Notes: generated from the sequence alone by a model not told the origin. 64,000 bases of DNA from Terrimonas pollutisoli (GCF_029360765.1 NZ_JARKNA010000003.1:62001-126000); one strand, 5' to 3'. Counted from the stretch's first letter, positions 46,246 through 55,289 are shown. A program made the numbers and translations.

Positions 46246-47619
46246 ATGATTTCATCCATTCATGATTTTCAAAAGCCTTTTTTTATTGGTATTGCCGGCG
46301 CAGGTATGAGTGCAATTGCACAATATTTAAAAGGAATAGGTAAAGACGTTTCAGGCAGTGACAGATTTTTTAAAAAGGGTGAGCCAAATGAAACAAAAGA
46401 AAAACTGGAGGCCGAAGGAATAGCCTGTTTCCCTCAAAATGGTGAAGGGATTACCGGGCATACCGATCTTATTGTCGTATCGACAGCAGTGGAAGACACC
46501 GTAGAAGAGGTGAAAAAGGCGAAAGCACTGAATATTCCTATTATCAAGCGTTCCGAGTTATTGGCCCTGATCGCAGCGAGCAAAAAAACAATAGCAGTGG
46601 GCGGAACCAGTGGAAAAAGCACGACCAGCGCCATGCTTTTTGATATATTGGAGTTTGCCGGTCTTCAACCAAGCATAATAAGTGGCGCCGGGCTCGTAAG
46701 CATCATTCGCCAGGGAAAGATTGGTAATGCAAAAGTTGGCAAAGGCGAATGGCTGGTAATCGAAGCGGATGAAAGTGATGGTTCAATAGTTCAATACAAA
46801 CCTGAGATTGGCTTGTTGCTAAACGTAGAAAAGGATCATAAGGAAATGGACGTGTTGATGGATGTGTTCTCCGTGTTTAAGTCTAACAGCAAAAAATTTA
46901 TTATTAATCAATCACACCCACAGGCCCGCCAATTGTCGCAGCAAATCGTCCAGGATTTTTCACTCGATGAAAATAAAGCCGGGTTTACTGCCAGCAATTT
47001 TCACCAGGATGGCCTCGCTGTTTCATTTCAGGTTAATGGTATTGACTTTACGCTAAACCTGGTTGGCAAGCATAACATGGAAAATGCATTAGCTGCAACA
47101 ACGGTAGCAGCACAGTTGGGTATTCCTCTTCAAACATGTGCTGCCGCGTTAAAAAATTACGAAGGAATATACCGGCGTCACCAGGTTTTGGGAAATAAAA
47201 AAGGAGTATGGGTGATAGATGATTTTGCTCACAACCCGGTTAAATGCGCCGCTGCCATCCAGGCTTGTCAACCCATCGCTCCTAAAGTAATTGCCTGGTT
47301 TCAGCCACATGGATATGGTCCCACGAAGTTTTTGCGAAATGATTTTGTGGAGGAAATCGCAAAAGTGCTCCGTGATGACGATGAGATATGGATGAGTGAA
47401 ATATTTTATGCCGGCGGCACAGCGGTAAAAGATATTTCGGCTAATGACCTCATCAATGATCTAAAAGCAAAAGGGAAGAAATCTTTTTTCGTGGAAGATA
47501 GAAATGATTTTGTCAGTGCCGTGCAACCCCACCTTACCAGTGATTGCGTGCTGCTACTGATGGGAGCAAGGGACCCTTCGCTGGAACAATTTGCTAAAAC
47601 TGTGTGGAATCAATTATAG
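46246..47619 (+). CDS. Mur ligase family protein (MurC/Mpl-like)
   Basis: 457 residues. Three-domain Mur ligase: N-terminal Rossmann (FIGIAGAGMSAIAQYL near 12-27), ATP-binding P-loop GGTSGKSTTS near 119 (usual MurC/Mpl text is GTHGKTTT), EADESDGSIVQY, and C-terminal DDFAHNPVKC near 325 in place of the DDYGHHP of MurC. Nearest are UDP-MurNAc-tripeptide recycling ligases (Mpl). The P-loop difference (Ser for His, Ser for Thr) may mean another acceptor. It converges on a hypothetical gene with 2 nt between stops. Confidence 0.8.
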   Translation: MISSIHDFQKPFFIGIAGAGMSAIAQYLKGIGKDVSGSDRFFKKGEPNETKEKLEAEGIACFPQNGEGITGHTDLIVVSTAVEDTVEEVKKAKALNIPIIKRSELLALIAASKKTIAVGGTSGKSTTSAMLFDILEFAGLQPSIISGAGLVSIIRQGKIGNAKVGKGEWLVIEADESDGSIVQYKPEIGLLLNVEKDHKEMDVLMDVFSVFKSNSKKFIINQSHPQARQLSQQIVQDFSLDENKAGFTASNFHQDGLAVSFQVNGIDFTLNLVGKHNMENALAATTVAAQLGIPLQTCAAALKNYEGIYRRHQVLGNKKGVWVIDDFAHNPVKCAAAIQACQPIAPKVIAWFQPHGYGPTKFLRNDFVEEIAKVLRDDDEIWMSEIFYAGGTAVKDISANDLINDLKAKGKKSFFVEDRNDFVSAVQPHLTSDCVLLLMGARDPSLEQFAKTVWNQL

Positions 47620-47621
47620 CA

Positions 47622-48122
47622 TTATTCTATGGCAAAACTGTAGGTCGGTCTTGACTGTTGTTCAGCCAAAGGTTTGAAAAGATGTAAGCAAAGACCTAAT
47701 AGCAGGCTATAAAGTGTTTTTTGGTGCAACGGTTTTTTAACTCCTGAACGGGTCAGTAAATCGTCTTTGATATCTAACTTACAAATAACGAGAGGATGCT
47801 CAATTGATTCTTTATAGATCGTTACCGCAGGTTGTTGTTTGTCATCTACCGAATAGAAATAACGTTGGTTATTGAGCTCTATAAAGTTTTCATTGTTTTC
47901 CGAACCGGCGTGACCAATACGAATACCATATTCATTTCTAAGCACCGTTTTGTTTTTGCGAAACCCTTCATCCCGTATAAGGAACACTCGTTTTTCATCG
48001 GCATATTCTATTCTTGCAGCATTGGAAGATGAATTGAAAACAAGTGTCACTAATTTCTTGCCATTATTGCAAAGGGTATACACCGTTTGACCAATAGTGG
48101 ATGTAAAGGTTTCCCATTTCAT
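47622..48122 (-). CDS. Hypothetical protein, beta-rich
   Basis: 166 residues, no signal peptide. Short beta-strand blocks (VYTLCNNGKKLVTLVFN, NENFIELNNQRYFYS) and a hydrophobic helix near residue 140 (LYSLLLGLCLHLF). Not recognised. The stop codon is 2 nt from that of the convergent Mur ligase gene, so the two 3' ends have no room for a terminator between them. Confidence 0.65.
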   Translation of the reverse strand: MKWETFTSTIGQTVYTLCNNGKKLVTLVFNSSSNAARIEYADEKRVFLIRDEGFRKNKTVLRNEYGIRIGHAGSENNENFIELNNQRYFYSVDDKQQPAVTIYKESIEHPLVICKLDIKDDLLTRSGVKKPLHQKTLYSLLLGLCLHLFKPLAEQQSRPTYSFAIE

Positions 48123-48295
48123 AACAAAATCGTTTTGAGTGTGCGACTATTTGTTGAAAATAGTGAGATTTGGATAGCCTCCGGGGAGTTAACTTAAAAT
48201 TAATATTAACTTCATATTAGGCGGAATAAGGGTGATAAACTGTGGATAAACAGGTGATAATGCACAAAAAATATCACATTTGTAAAACAAACACT

Positions 48296-48775
48296 ATGCT
48301 GTCAGAAAAAGAAAAAAAATTCCTGGAAAGGGCCATTGAACTTTCCAGGCTTGGGATGCAAGATGGACATGGCGGTCCTTTTGGCTGTGTGATTGTAAAG
48401 GGGGATGAAATAGTAGGGGAAGGATGCAATATGGTTACCTCGTCTAACGACCCGACGGCGCATGCCGAAGTAGTTGCCATTCGGAATGCCTGTCAAAAAT
48501 TAAATAATTACCAACTTACCGGGTGCGAAGTATACACCAGTTGTGAGCCCTGCCCGATGTGTTTGGGAGCCATTTATTGGGCGAGGCCGCAGCGTGTGAT
48601 TTACGCCAATACAAAAAAGGATGCCGCGGCCATCCAGTTCGACGATGATTTTATCTATAAAGAAATAAATGCCCCGATGTTCGACCGGAAAATTCCGTTT
48701 ATTCATTTTCCTCACCCCCTGGCGCAGGAGGTCTTTGCCCAATGGAAGTCAATGGAGGACAAAAAACTGTATTGA
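48296..48775 (+). CDS. Nucleoside deaminase, guanine deaminase-like
   Basis: 160 residues from ATG at 48296 (earlier starts at 48242 and 48260 add residues without domain). Zn-dependent CDA fold: PTAHAEVVAIRNAC (Zn His, catalytic Glu) near 58 and TSCEPCPMCLGAIYWARP (two Zn Cys) near 85. The tail DDDFIYKEI matches B. subtilis-type guanine deaminase (GuaD) better than tRNA adenosine deaminase TadA. Converts guanine to xanthine if so. Confidence 0.88.
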   Translation: MLSEKEKKFLERAIELSRLGMQDGHGGPFGCVIVKGDEIVGEGCNMVTSSNDPTAHAEVVAIRNACQKLNNYQLTGCEVYTSCEPCPMCLGAIYWARPQRVIYANTKKDAAAIQFDDDFIYKEINAPMFDRKIPFIHFPHPLAQEVFAQWKSMEDKKLY

Positions 48776-48778
48776 TAT

Positions 48779-49213
48779 TTATCTCGGATTCCGTTTGAAA
48801 TAATCGTCCAATGACAAAGGGCCGCCGCCTTCAATAAAGAAAAAGATCAGCAATAAAAGCACTACCAGCGAAAAACCGAATTCAGATCCCGGAGCAAAAA
48901 TACCTCTCGGAATGTTGACGAAGAAAACAGCGCCTAACAATACAGGTATCAGGAAAAGTGTCGCCACCCTTGTAAAAAGCCCAACAATAATGAAAAAGCC
49001 GCCAAGCATGTGAACCCAGGTGATAAAAATGGGCAACCAGGTATTCGTAAAGCCCATGCTTGTATCTGCCAGCAGGGATTCAAGACCGACAGAATCATTC
49101 ATAAATGAGATGCCCTTTATGATTAGACAAATGCCCAGGGCAACTCTTAAAAATACCAGCCACCGGGGATGATGGGTGGTACTCCATTCTTCAAGTTGAT
49201 GTAGCATACCCAT
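48779..49213 (-). CDS. DoxX-family membrane protein
   Basis: 144 residues from ATG at 49213; an ATG two codons later (49207) is equally possible. Four membrane helices (VFLRVALGICLIIKGISF, IFITWVHMLGGFFIIVGLF, FLIPVLLGAVFFVNIP, SLVVLLLLIFFFIEGGG). DoxX-like proteins are small quinone- or redox-linked membrane subunits, role unclear. It converges on the deaminase gene, 3 nt apart. Confidence 0.85.
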   Translation of the reverse strand: MGMLHQLEEWSTTHHPRWLVFLRVALGICLIIKGISFMNDSVGLESLLADTSMGFTNTWLPIFITWVHMLGGFFIIVGLFTRVATLFLIPVLLGAVFFVNIPRGIFAPGSEFGFSLVVLLLLIFFFIEGGGPLSLDDYFKRNPR

Positions 49214-49298
49214 AACAAAAAGTTTAAAGAACTGAAATATGTTATGTTGACTGTAAAAGTTACGATTTTTTAAAGAGAGCAAAAAATAAAACAATGCA

Positions 49299-49661
49299 TT
49301 ATTGCTGCAACATCCGGTGAATGATCATGTAGCTGAGAACGATCAGGATAATAAATATAAAAATGGCGACATACAGCCATGACTGGTCTTTTAACTTCAA
49401 TTTCTCGCGGCGAAGGCTTTTCATTTCTATCTTCTTCTTGAGATCCCTGTTAAGGGTTTCAACCAAATGAGCAATCTGCTTCTTGTCGCCAAATTGCTGA
49501 AGACCCTCCAAAGCGTCATTGGCAAACTCATTTGAGGCCAATGTTTTTTCTACTTCATGCTTTTTTTCGACTGGCAGCTTGTCTTGCAGGTAAAGCAATA
49601 AAGTCTCCTGATCAATGTCTGTAGTCAAATGGGATAATATGTCTTTCAGGTTTTCCTGCAT
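49299..49661 (-). CDS. Probable membrane anti-sigma factor
   Basis: 120 residues. The N-terminus LLLYLQDKLPVEKKHEVEK...NDALEGLQ is the pattern of Bacteroidota anti-sigma proteins that lack zinc ligands. A basic segment (KKKIEMKSLRREKLKLK) precedes one C-terminal membrane helix (WLYVAIFIFIILIVLSYMII). It starts 7 nt after the ECF sigma gene and is read with it, so it is the natural partner. The assignment is from context and pattern. Confidence 0.7.
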   Translation of the reverse strand: MQENLKDILSHLTTDIDQETLLLYLQDKLPVEKKHEVEKTLASNEFANDALEGLQQFGDKKQIAHLVETLNRDLKKKIEMKSLRREKLKLKDQSWLYVAIFIFIILIVLSYMIIHRMLQQ

Positions 49662-49668
49662 TTGGAGT

Positions 49669-50253
49669 TTATTGCCAATGGTTATTTTCCTTTATTTTTT
49701 TTTCAATCAGTAGTTTTAGGTTTCGTTTTCCATTTTGTATATAGCTTTTTACCTGCAACATGCTAAACCCAGTTATATCACTGATCTCCTGGTAGCTTTT
49801 TTTCTGCAGGTAAAACAAATTTACACACTCCTGTTGCTCGCGGTTTAATTCTTTTAATGATTCTTCCATTAGTTCCATCACCTGGTCTGTTTGTACCATA
49901 GCCTGCCAGTCGGTTTCTTCTTCAGGTGCTGCCATCAATTTCTCTGTCAGTTCTGCCGGTATCTTATTTTGCTTGTCCCGCAGTTTCATCAGGCAATGAT
50001 TTTTTGCCACCATGTACAACCACGACTTAAAATAATCTACTTTATATTTTTGCAGTTCCTGGATCACTTTTAGAAAGATCTGTTGTACACTATCCTTTGC
50101 TTCCTCTTCATTTTTAAGGTATTTCATACAAACACCCAATAACAACAGCGTATAGCGCTGCAATAACACACCAAGCCACTCACTGTTATGATCAGCCTGG
50201 TATTTCTGAAGCAGTTCCTGGTCGGTTATATGATTATATTTCTCTGCCTTCAC
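49669..50253 (-). CDS. ECF-type RNA polymerase sigma factor
   Basis: 194 residues, GTG start at 50253. Region 2 (YLKNEEEAKDSVQQIFLKVIQEL) near 55-77 and region 4 helix-turn-helix (KKSYQEISDITGFSMLQVKSYIQNGKRNLK, in parts) near 150-180. The pair with the downstream small membrane protein makes a sigma/anti-sigma module, here without FecR or an outer-membrane receptor. The target genes are unknown. Confidence 0.9.
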   Translation of the reverse strand: MKAEKYNHITDQELLQKYQADHNSEWLGVLLQRYTLLLLGVCMKYLKNEEEAKDSVQQIFLKVIQELQKYKVDYFKSWLYMVAKNHCLMKLRDKQNKIPAELTEKLMAAPEEETDWQAMVQTDQVMELMEESLKELNREQQECVNLFYLQKKSYQEISDITGFSMLQVKSYIQNGKRNLKLLIEKKIKENNHWQ

Positions 50254-50413
50254 AAAGGAAAAATAGGGATTTTATACTATATCCACACTTCACTTCTGTT
50301 TTTATTTGCCATATAGGAATAACAATAATTCATTCTCTATTAAGATGCAAAGAAGACATAATTTCATAATAATGACAGCAGTAGTATTTTAATATTTTCG
50401 AAAAAATTATGAC

Positions 50414-51181
50414 ATGAATTTTGGAGTGGTAGTAGTGCCGGCAGCACCGGTCAGAAGAAAAGCAAGACATCAAAGCGAGATGACCAATCAACTATTGTTT
50501 GGCGAAACGGTGAAAGTACTGAAACAGCGGGGCAACCTGTGGGTAAAGGTGAGGAGCCTTCATGATGGCTATGAAGGCTGGATGACAAATACGCTATTGC
50601 ACCCCATCGATGAAGAGTTGGCGAATAGCTATTGTTCCTTTCTCGCCGCTGGATTGTTTAATACGGTCAGGATCGGGGAGATGAAAATGAGCGTTCCAAT
50701 GGCATCAACGCTTCCGGGCTTTAACGAAGGACATGGAAGTATCAATAGTATGACTTATCATCTCGACGCAAGTTATTTGAAAAGAGATGATCAGCCGATC
50801 AGTGAAGAATTGATCCGGCAATTGACCGGACAATGGCTAAACGTTCCCTATCTGTGGGGTGGCAGAACCATGTTTGGCGTTGATTGCAGTGGTTTTGTGC
50901 AGGTGAATTTTAAAATGATGGGAGTTGATCTTCCCCGTGATGCGTGGCAGCAGGCCCAGGAGGGAGTGCAGGTAAGAAAATTAAAGCAGGCCATCTGTGG
51001 CGATCTTGCATTTTTTGATGACAAAGAAGAAATCGTTCATGTCGGAATTTTATTGAACAGTGAGCAGATTATACATGCGTCAGGTAAAGTAAGAATTGAT
51101 AACATTGACAAGAAAGGAATTATCAATAGCGAAACGGGAAAACGAACCCACTCATTAAGGGTTATCAAGCGATGTCGCTAA
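50414..51181 (+). CDS. C40-family NlpC/P60 peptidase with SH3 domain
   Basis: 255 residues. N-terminal bacterial SH3 domain (GETVKVLKQRGNLWVKVRSLHDGYEGWM) then a helical spacer and the NlpC/P60 domain: nucleophile Cys in FGVDCSGFVQ near 158, His in EEIVHVGILL near 212, and IIHASGKV. It cuts cell-wall peptides, gamma-D-Glu-meso-Dap type in the known family. No signal peptide, so it would act on recycled muropeptides. A TATTTTCG box (50393-50400) lies just upstream. Its last 27 nt overlap the convergent gene. Confidence 0.9.
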   Translation: MNFGVVVVPAAPVRRKARHQSEMTNQLLFGETVKVLKQRGNLWVKVRSLHDGYEGWMTNTLLHPIDEELANSYCSFLAAGLFNTVRIGEMKMSVPMASTLPGFNEGHGSINSMTYHLDASYLKRDDQPISEELIRQLTGQWLNVPYLWGGRTMFGVDCSGFVQVNFKMMGVDLPRDAWQQAQEGVQVRKLKQAICGDLAFFDDKEEIVHVGILLNSEQIIHASGKVRIDNIDKKGIINSETGKRTHSLRVIKRCR

Positions 51182-51784
51182 TACTGCCTGGTTGTTACTT
51201 GATTTCATGCGCAGTATAATATTAAGAACAGGCTCATTGGTTTCATCCAAAACTGCCCAAAGCACTGAGACCGGCGCCAATGAGGCAAAACCAACAAAAT
51301 AGTTGTGGACACCGCCTGTAATAGTGGTACCTGTTTTCAGTTCCTTATAGCTGCTGGTATAAAATCTTTTATTAATTTGACGGTGGATCTTCTCAAATTC
51401 TTTTTTCACTTCCTGTTTTCCCACGTCGCCTGGTTCGGCATACGCAGTCAGTTGGTATATCAATATCGTATCGGTTGGTAATGAATCCGCATATTGAATC
51501 GGAGACTCCAGCAGCCTCACTTCTATATACCGGGGTTTAAAGAAAAATGGATTATAGTTTTTATAGGCGCCAAAGAAGTAAAATAAGCTTGTATCTGTTC
51601 TATGTAGCACCTGTTTGTTCTGGATAGCAGGATCATTGAGCAGGTGTTTTATAAAGTCACTGAAATTACCAGCAAAAGGATCAGAACGGAAATAACTTTT
51701 GGAGAATTGGAACAACCCATCTTGTGAGAAAGATTCGCCATGAAATGCGGCAATTAAGAAAAAGACGAGTAAAATTTTTCTCAT
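51155..51784 (-). CDS. Exported protein of unknown function
   Basis: 209 residues with a signal peptide (residues 1-20, ending ESFSQ). The mature part has mixed strands and aromatic residues (LFYFFGAYKNYNPFFFKPRYIEVRLLE); the charged middle (QEVKKEFEKIHRQINKRF) is helical. Not recognised. The last 27 nt are antisense to the end of the NlpC/P60 gene, a real overlap of stop regions. Confidence 0.65.
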   Translation of the reverse strand: MRKILLVFFLIAAFHGESFSQDGLFQFSKSYFRSDPFAGNFSDFIKHLLNDPAIQNKQVLHRTDTSLFYFFGAYKNYNPFFFKPRYIEVRLLESPIQYADSLPTDTILIYQLTAYAEPGDVGKQEVKKEFEKIHRQINKRFYTSSYKELKTGTTITGGVHNYFVGFASLAPVSVLWAVLDETNEPVLNIILRMKSSNNQAVLATSLDNP

Positions 51785-51855
51785 AAGCGGAGCTTGCTCA
51801 AATCTAAATGCAACCCTTCGATCTCAGCTATACCGGTTTGTTAAAATGATTATAG

Positions 51856-52260
51856 TTATTTAAACAATTCCTTTATGGAATTGAAAATAGCTTTGTCCCA
51901 GCCCAGCAATTTAAAAGCAGAATAGAAAAGAAATACGGCAAATATCTTTTTTACCGTGTCTTCCGGCAGCCGCAAAGCCAATTTGCTGCCAAGATATCCG
52001 CCGGCAATAAATGCAATGCTCATCACAGCCACCACTTTTATATCGACATTCCCTTTATTATAATAGTTGATCACGGCCAGTATTCCCACCGGTAATAATA
52101 ATAACCCCAATGAAGTTCCCTGTGCCTGGTGTTGCGTAAATCCCAGGAAAAAGATGAGTGCAGGTACGATGATAAGACCACCACCTACACCCACCAATCC
52201 GCTTAATATGCCGGCGAAAAGACCAATCAGCAAAATAGTGATCACCAGTTCAGCCGTCAT
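51856..52260 (-). CDS. Half-size TauE/SafE-like anion permease
   Basis: 134 residues from ATG at 52260. About half of the TauE/SafE family: three or four helices (VITILLIGLFAGILSGLVGVGGG, GTSLGLLLLPVGILAVINYY, VVAVMSIAFIAGGYLGSKLAL). The family motif GxxxGxxGxGGG is present. Full-length members are near 250 residues, so this must work as a dimer or be a partner of another half. No second half lies nearby. It lies 27 nt downstream of the pyrophosphatase gene. Confidence 0.82.
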   Translation of the reverse strand: MTAELVITILLIGLFAGILSGLVGVGGGLIIVPALIFFLGFTQHQAQGTSLGLLLLPVGILAVINYYNKGNVDIKVVAVMSIAFIAGGYLGSKLALRLPEDTVKKIFAVFLFYSAFKLLGWDKAIFNSIKELFK

Positions 52261-52287
52261 AGTTCTTTTTTGAAGCGGGTTCACCAA

Positions 52288-52830
52288 TCAATGTTTGAAA
52301 TGTTCTTTATAGTAAGCGATAGCGGCTTCAATGACTTTGCAGGCAGTATACTTATCCTGGAAATTGTCTATTTCCACTTTTTTATTTTCCAATACCTTGT
52401 ATTGTTCAAAAAAGTTACGGAGTTCAAGGAGAAAGTGATCCGGAAGGTCTTCAATATTGTGATAGTGATTGACCGAGGGATCTTTTGAAGCTACTGCAAT
52501 GATCTTATCATCCATTTCCCCTGCATCGATCATTTGCATATTGCCAATCACATTTGCTTCAACGAGGCAAAGCGATTGAATAGATTGCGAACAGAGTACC
52601 AGGATATCGAGCGGGTCATTATCCTGTCCGAGTGTTTGCGGGATAAATCCGTAGTTAACAGGGTAATGGAAAGAAGAATAGATCACCCTGTCCAGCTTCA
52701 ACAAGCCGGTCGCTTTGTCAACCTCGTACTTTGCTCTTGATCCCTGTGGTATTTCAATTAATGCATTTACTTTTTGAGGAACCTTCTCGCCATAATGAGC
52801 GCCGTGCCAGGGATGATTAACTGTGAGCAT
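52288..52830 (-). CDS. ppa: Inorganic pyrophosphatase
   Basis: 180 residues, Mg-dependent type I enzyme. Active-site residues are in EIPQGSRAKYEVDK (near 30), YPVNYGFIPQTLGQDNDPLDILVL with the DxDPxD signature (near 60-80), and GEMDDKIIAV. It hydrolyses pyrophosphate from nucleic acid and amino-acid activation. A normal housekeeping protein. Confidence 0.96.
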   Translation of the reverse strand: MLTVNHPWHGAHYGEKVPQKVNALIEIPQGSRAKYEVDKATGLLKLDRVIYSSFHYPVNYGFIPQTLGQDNDPLDILVLCSQSIQSLCLVEANVIGNMQMIDAGEMDDKIIAVASKDPSVNHYHNIEDLPDHFLLELRNFFEQYKVLENKKVEIDNFQDKYTACKVIEAAIAYYKEHFKH

Positions 52831-52878
52831 AGGAAATAGTTTGTTTTAAGTTTAATAGTTTATAGTCGAAATATAGCT

Positions 52879-53253
52879 TTAGCCTCTCGATAATCTCATG
52901 CCGCCATAGGTAGCCAATAGTCCCACGATTACACTGCCGCAAATATAAAGTAGGAAAAGAGTCGGTTTATTTTCTTTTATCAGGCCCATTCCGTCCAGGG
53001 TAAATGCTGAAAAGGTTGTGAATCCACCACAGATTCCAGTCATCAGAAAAAGTTTCCAGTGTTCATTGCTTTCAAAAGATTTAAAGGTGATGCCCCAGAA
53101 AAGACCAATCAAAAAACAACCGATCACATTCACCGCAAAAGTGCCAAAAGGAAACGAGTGAGGAAATGCAGTAAGCACCCAACGCTGGCAAATATACCGT
53201 GCGATACTACCCAGCCCGCCACCTAAACCTACCAATAAGATATTTTTTATCAT
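52879..53253 (-). CDS. crcB: Fluoride exporter CrcB/Fluc
   Basis: 124 residues, four helices. The Fluc/CrcB motifs are clear: LGSIARYICQRW, GTFAVNVIGCFLIGLFWG, and TGICGGFTTFSAFTLD (the polar track of the fluoride channel). It overlaps the preceding lipoprotein gene by 4 nt (ATGA) and so is coupled to it. No fluoride riboswitch signature was noticed in front. Confidence 0.93.
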   Translation of the reverse strand: MIKNILLVGLGGGLGSIARYICQRWVLTAFPHSFPFGTFAVNVIGCFLIGLFWGITFKSFESNEHWKLFLMTGICGGFTTFSAFTLDGMGLIKENKPTLFLLYICGSVIVGLLATYGGMRLSRG

Positions 53254-53675
53254 GGCAGGTTATCGGTCTTGTGAAAAATGTATTTAAAATCCACCATCCA
53301 AACACCATTGTTCTTTACTACTTTTAACGAATCCACTTTATTCTTATAAGAGTTGGAGTAATAAATAATGCTTGTCGAATCATTAATTTTCCTGTCGTTG
53401 TGAATGCGGATGGATGCTGTCTGGTATTTTTCTTTTTCTTCTTTGGACAGTCTTTCATTGAGCCGTTCAATGGCGTTCAAATCCTGGAGACTCAAAGAGT
53501 CATTGAGCATATAGGTCTTTGCTTTTTCGAAATCACCTACCAAAGCCGCCTGGATGAAATTGCGTGCCGCATCAATATCGCTGTCGGAGCTGGAAGAAGC
53601 GGCTTGCCTGTCTCCGTCATTACAAGCATAAAAAGCCGAAAGCAAAATGAACAGGGGATAGAAAATCTTTTTCAT
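53250..53675 (-). CDS. DUF4878-like lipoprotein
   Basis: 141 residues. Type II signal peptide with lipobox AFYAC, a Ser/Asp-rich linker, then an NTF2-like fold (DIDAARNFIQAALVGDFEKAKTYML...STSIIYYSNSYKNKVDSLKVVKNNGVWMVDF, in parts) as in DUF4878. Envelope protein of unknown function, cotranscribed and coupled with crcB. Confidence 0.85.
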   Translation of the reverse strand: MKKIFYPLFILLSAFYACNDGDRQAASSSSDSDIDAARNFIQAALVGDFEKAKTYMLNDSLSLQDLNAIERLNERLSKEEKEKYQTASIRIHNDRKINDSTSIIYYSNSYKNKVDSLKVVKNNGVWMVDFKYIFHKTDNLP

Positions 53676-53764
53676 TCGTAAAAGTAATTATTAAAATCGA
53701 ACAGGATGAAAGAGCCAACACTGTTTGCCCGAATTAAGTTAGTTTTTCAGCCCCTTCAAAATAA

Positions 53765-53804
53765 AAAAGTTTCACTTTCTTCTATAAAAGAAAATGAAAC
53801 TTTT
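53765..53804 (-). terminator. Terminator of phoH
   Basis: AAAAGTTTCA (53765-53774) pairs with TGAAACTTTT (53795-53804), with TTTCTT/AAAGAAA inside; on the minus strand T-rich sequence follows. Confidence 0.85.
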
Positions 53805-53827
53805 CATTGATCCGGCCTTGCGGATGA

Positions 53828-54862
53828 TTAATCTTTTGCAGGTATATCTTTCTCCTGGCTTTTCTTGATAATGCCCAGCGAACGATGAGGTGCATCCTGC
53901 GGGTTTTCCTTCTCATGCTCTTTGGTATAAGCACGGAGTATTTGTTTTACCAGCCGGTGGCGAACCACGTCTTCTTCGTCCAGTTCAATATGGGCGATGC
54001 CATCAATGTTTTGAAGAATGCGGACCGCAGTAGACAAACCACTCTTCTGGTTTCTTGGCAGGTCCACCTGCGTCATATCACCGGTGATGATCGCTTTGGC
54101 ATTGGCGCCAATACGGGTAAGAAACATTTTTAACTGCAGGTCAGTGGAGTTTTGCGCTTCATCCAAAATGATGAAGGCGTTATCCAATGTCCGGCCACGC
54201 ATATAAGCCAATGGTGCGATTTCAATTGTTCTTGTCGTCATATAATACCCAAGCTTGTCTGCAGGTATCATATCATCCAATGCATCATAAAGGGGGCGTA
54301 AGTAAGGGTCAATTTTTTCTTTAAGATCGCCGGGTAAAAAGCCAAGGCTTTCGCCTGCTTCTACGGCCGGCCGGGTGAGAATAATTTTTTTTACTTGCTT
54401 ATTTTTTAAAGCTCTTACAGCAAGAGCTACGGCGGTATAGGTTTTACCAGTACCGGCAGGTCCAATGGCGAACAGGATGTCATTTTTTTCCGCTTCCTGT
54501 ACCATTTTTTTCTGGTTGGCTGTCCTGGCACGAACCGATTTGCCATTGGGGCCAAACACTAATACTTCGTTGGGGTTTCGTTCAACAAAATTGTCAATAG
54601 TTTCGGCATCATCCCCACCAATTACCTGCTCAAAATAATTCTGGCTCATGTGGCCATTTCTTTCCAGGTAAGAAATGATAAGAGAAATTTTTTCCCTGGC
54701 ACTTTCGACCTGTTCAGGAGCGCCGCTCAATTTGATCTGTTTACCGCGGGAAAGAATTTTGAGAAGTGGGAATTTTTTTTTGAGAATGTCCAGTTTACCG
54801 TTGTTTACTCCGAAAAACTCAATTGGATTAACGGTTTCAAGGTTAATAATTGTGTCAGTCAA
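53828..54862 (-). CDS. phoH: PhoH-family ATPase
   Basis: 344 residues with a TTG start at 54862 (TAA stands two codons upstream; no ATG nearby). N-terminal KH-like domain ([19 protein letters not shown]) then the PhoH domain: Walker [15 protein letters not shown] near 138, Walker [12 protein letters not shown] near 230, sensor [10 protein letters not shown] near 258. Widespread ATP-binding protein linked to RNA metabolism; phosphate control is seen in some bacteria. A TATATTTG box lies about 95 nt upstream. Confidence 0.93.
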   Translation of the reverse strand: MTDTIINLETVNPIEFFGVNNGKLDILKKKFPLLKILSRGKQIKLSGAPEQVESAREKISLIISYLERNGHMSQNYFEQVIGGDDAETIDNFVERNPNEVLVFGPNGKSVRARTANQKKMVQEAEKNDILFAIGPAGTGKTYTAVALAVRALKNKQVKKIILTRPAVEAGESLGFLPGDLKEKIDPYLRPLYDALDDMIPADKLGYYMTTRTIEIAPLAYMRGRTLDNAFIILDEAQNSTDLQLKMFLTRIGANAKAIITGDMTQVDLPRNQKSGLSTAVRILQNIDGIAHIELDEEDVVRHRLVKQILRAYTKEHEKENPQDAPHRSLGIIKKSQEKDIPAKD

Positions 54863-54963
54863 TGCGGATTAGTTTATACATATTTCAAAAACCGGCGTAG
54901 GGTAAATACCGGGTTAGTTTGCGTCTTCTGATAATTGGTACAGAAGCTTTACCCTCACTTTTT

Positions 54964-54971
54964 CAAATATA
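54964..54971 (-). promoter_or_regulatory. Minus-7 promoter box of phoH
   Basis: TATATTTG on the minus strand, a perfect TAnnTTTG, about 100 nt before the TTG start. No clear TTTG box at 19-20 nt upstream. Confidence 0.5.
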
Positions 54972-55289
54972 ACTTGTAACAATAGTTACTTCCTAAAGTT
55001 ACTTATTAACAAGTGTTAATACAAATTTTCGGGTGTTAAAATTGTTTCAGCTATACGCATATTGTAAAAAGTAAATTGCCTGAATTTTTGTTTTTCATTC
55101 AAACAAAAAGATGAGAGAAAAATTCCGGAAAACCATTCTTTTTATAGCAGAGACTTTTAAATAATTGTTATCTTAGAGTACAACCAATTCCCCCTGAATT
55201 CCCGCGGGCTTAATAGTACTCTCTCATTCCTCTTACTTCATTCCTGAATGTCCTGTGTTTGTGAACCTTCACCATTTAAACGATGATGC
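54972..55289. other. Intergenic region between phoH and the phosphoesterase gene
   Basis: About 320 bp, AT-rich, no credible ORF. Apart from the phoH promoter box at its left border nothing structured was seen; weak TAnnTTTG-like TATCTTAG occurs near 55170. Confidence 0.4.

Noticed and set aside
52831..53700. Fluoride riboswitch for crcB
   Set aside because: crcB is coupled to an upstream lipoprotein gene and I saw no fluoride-riboswitch core in front of either.
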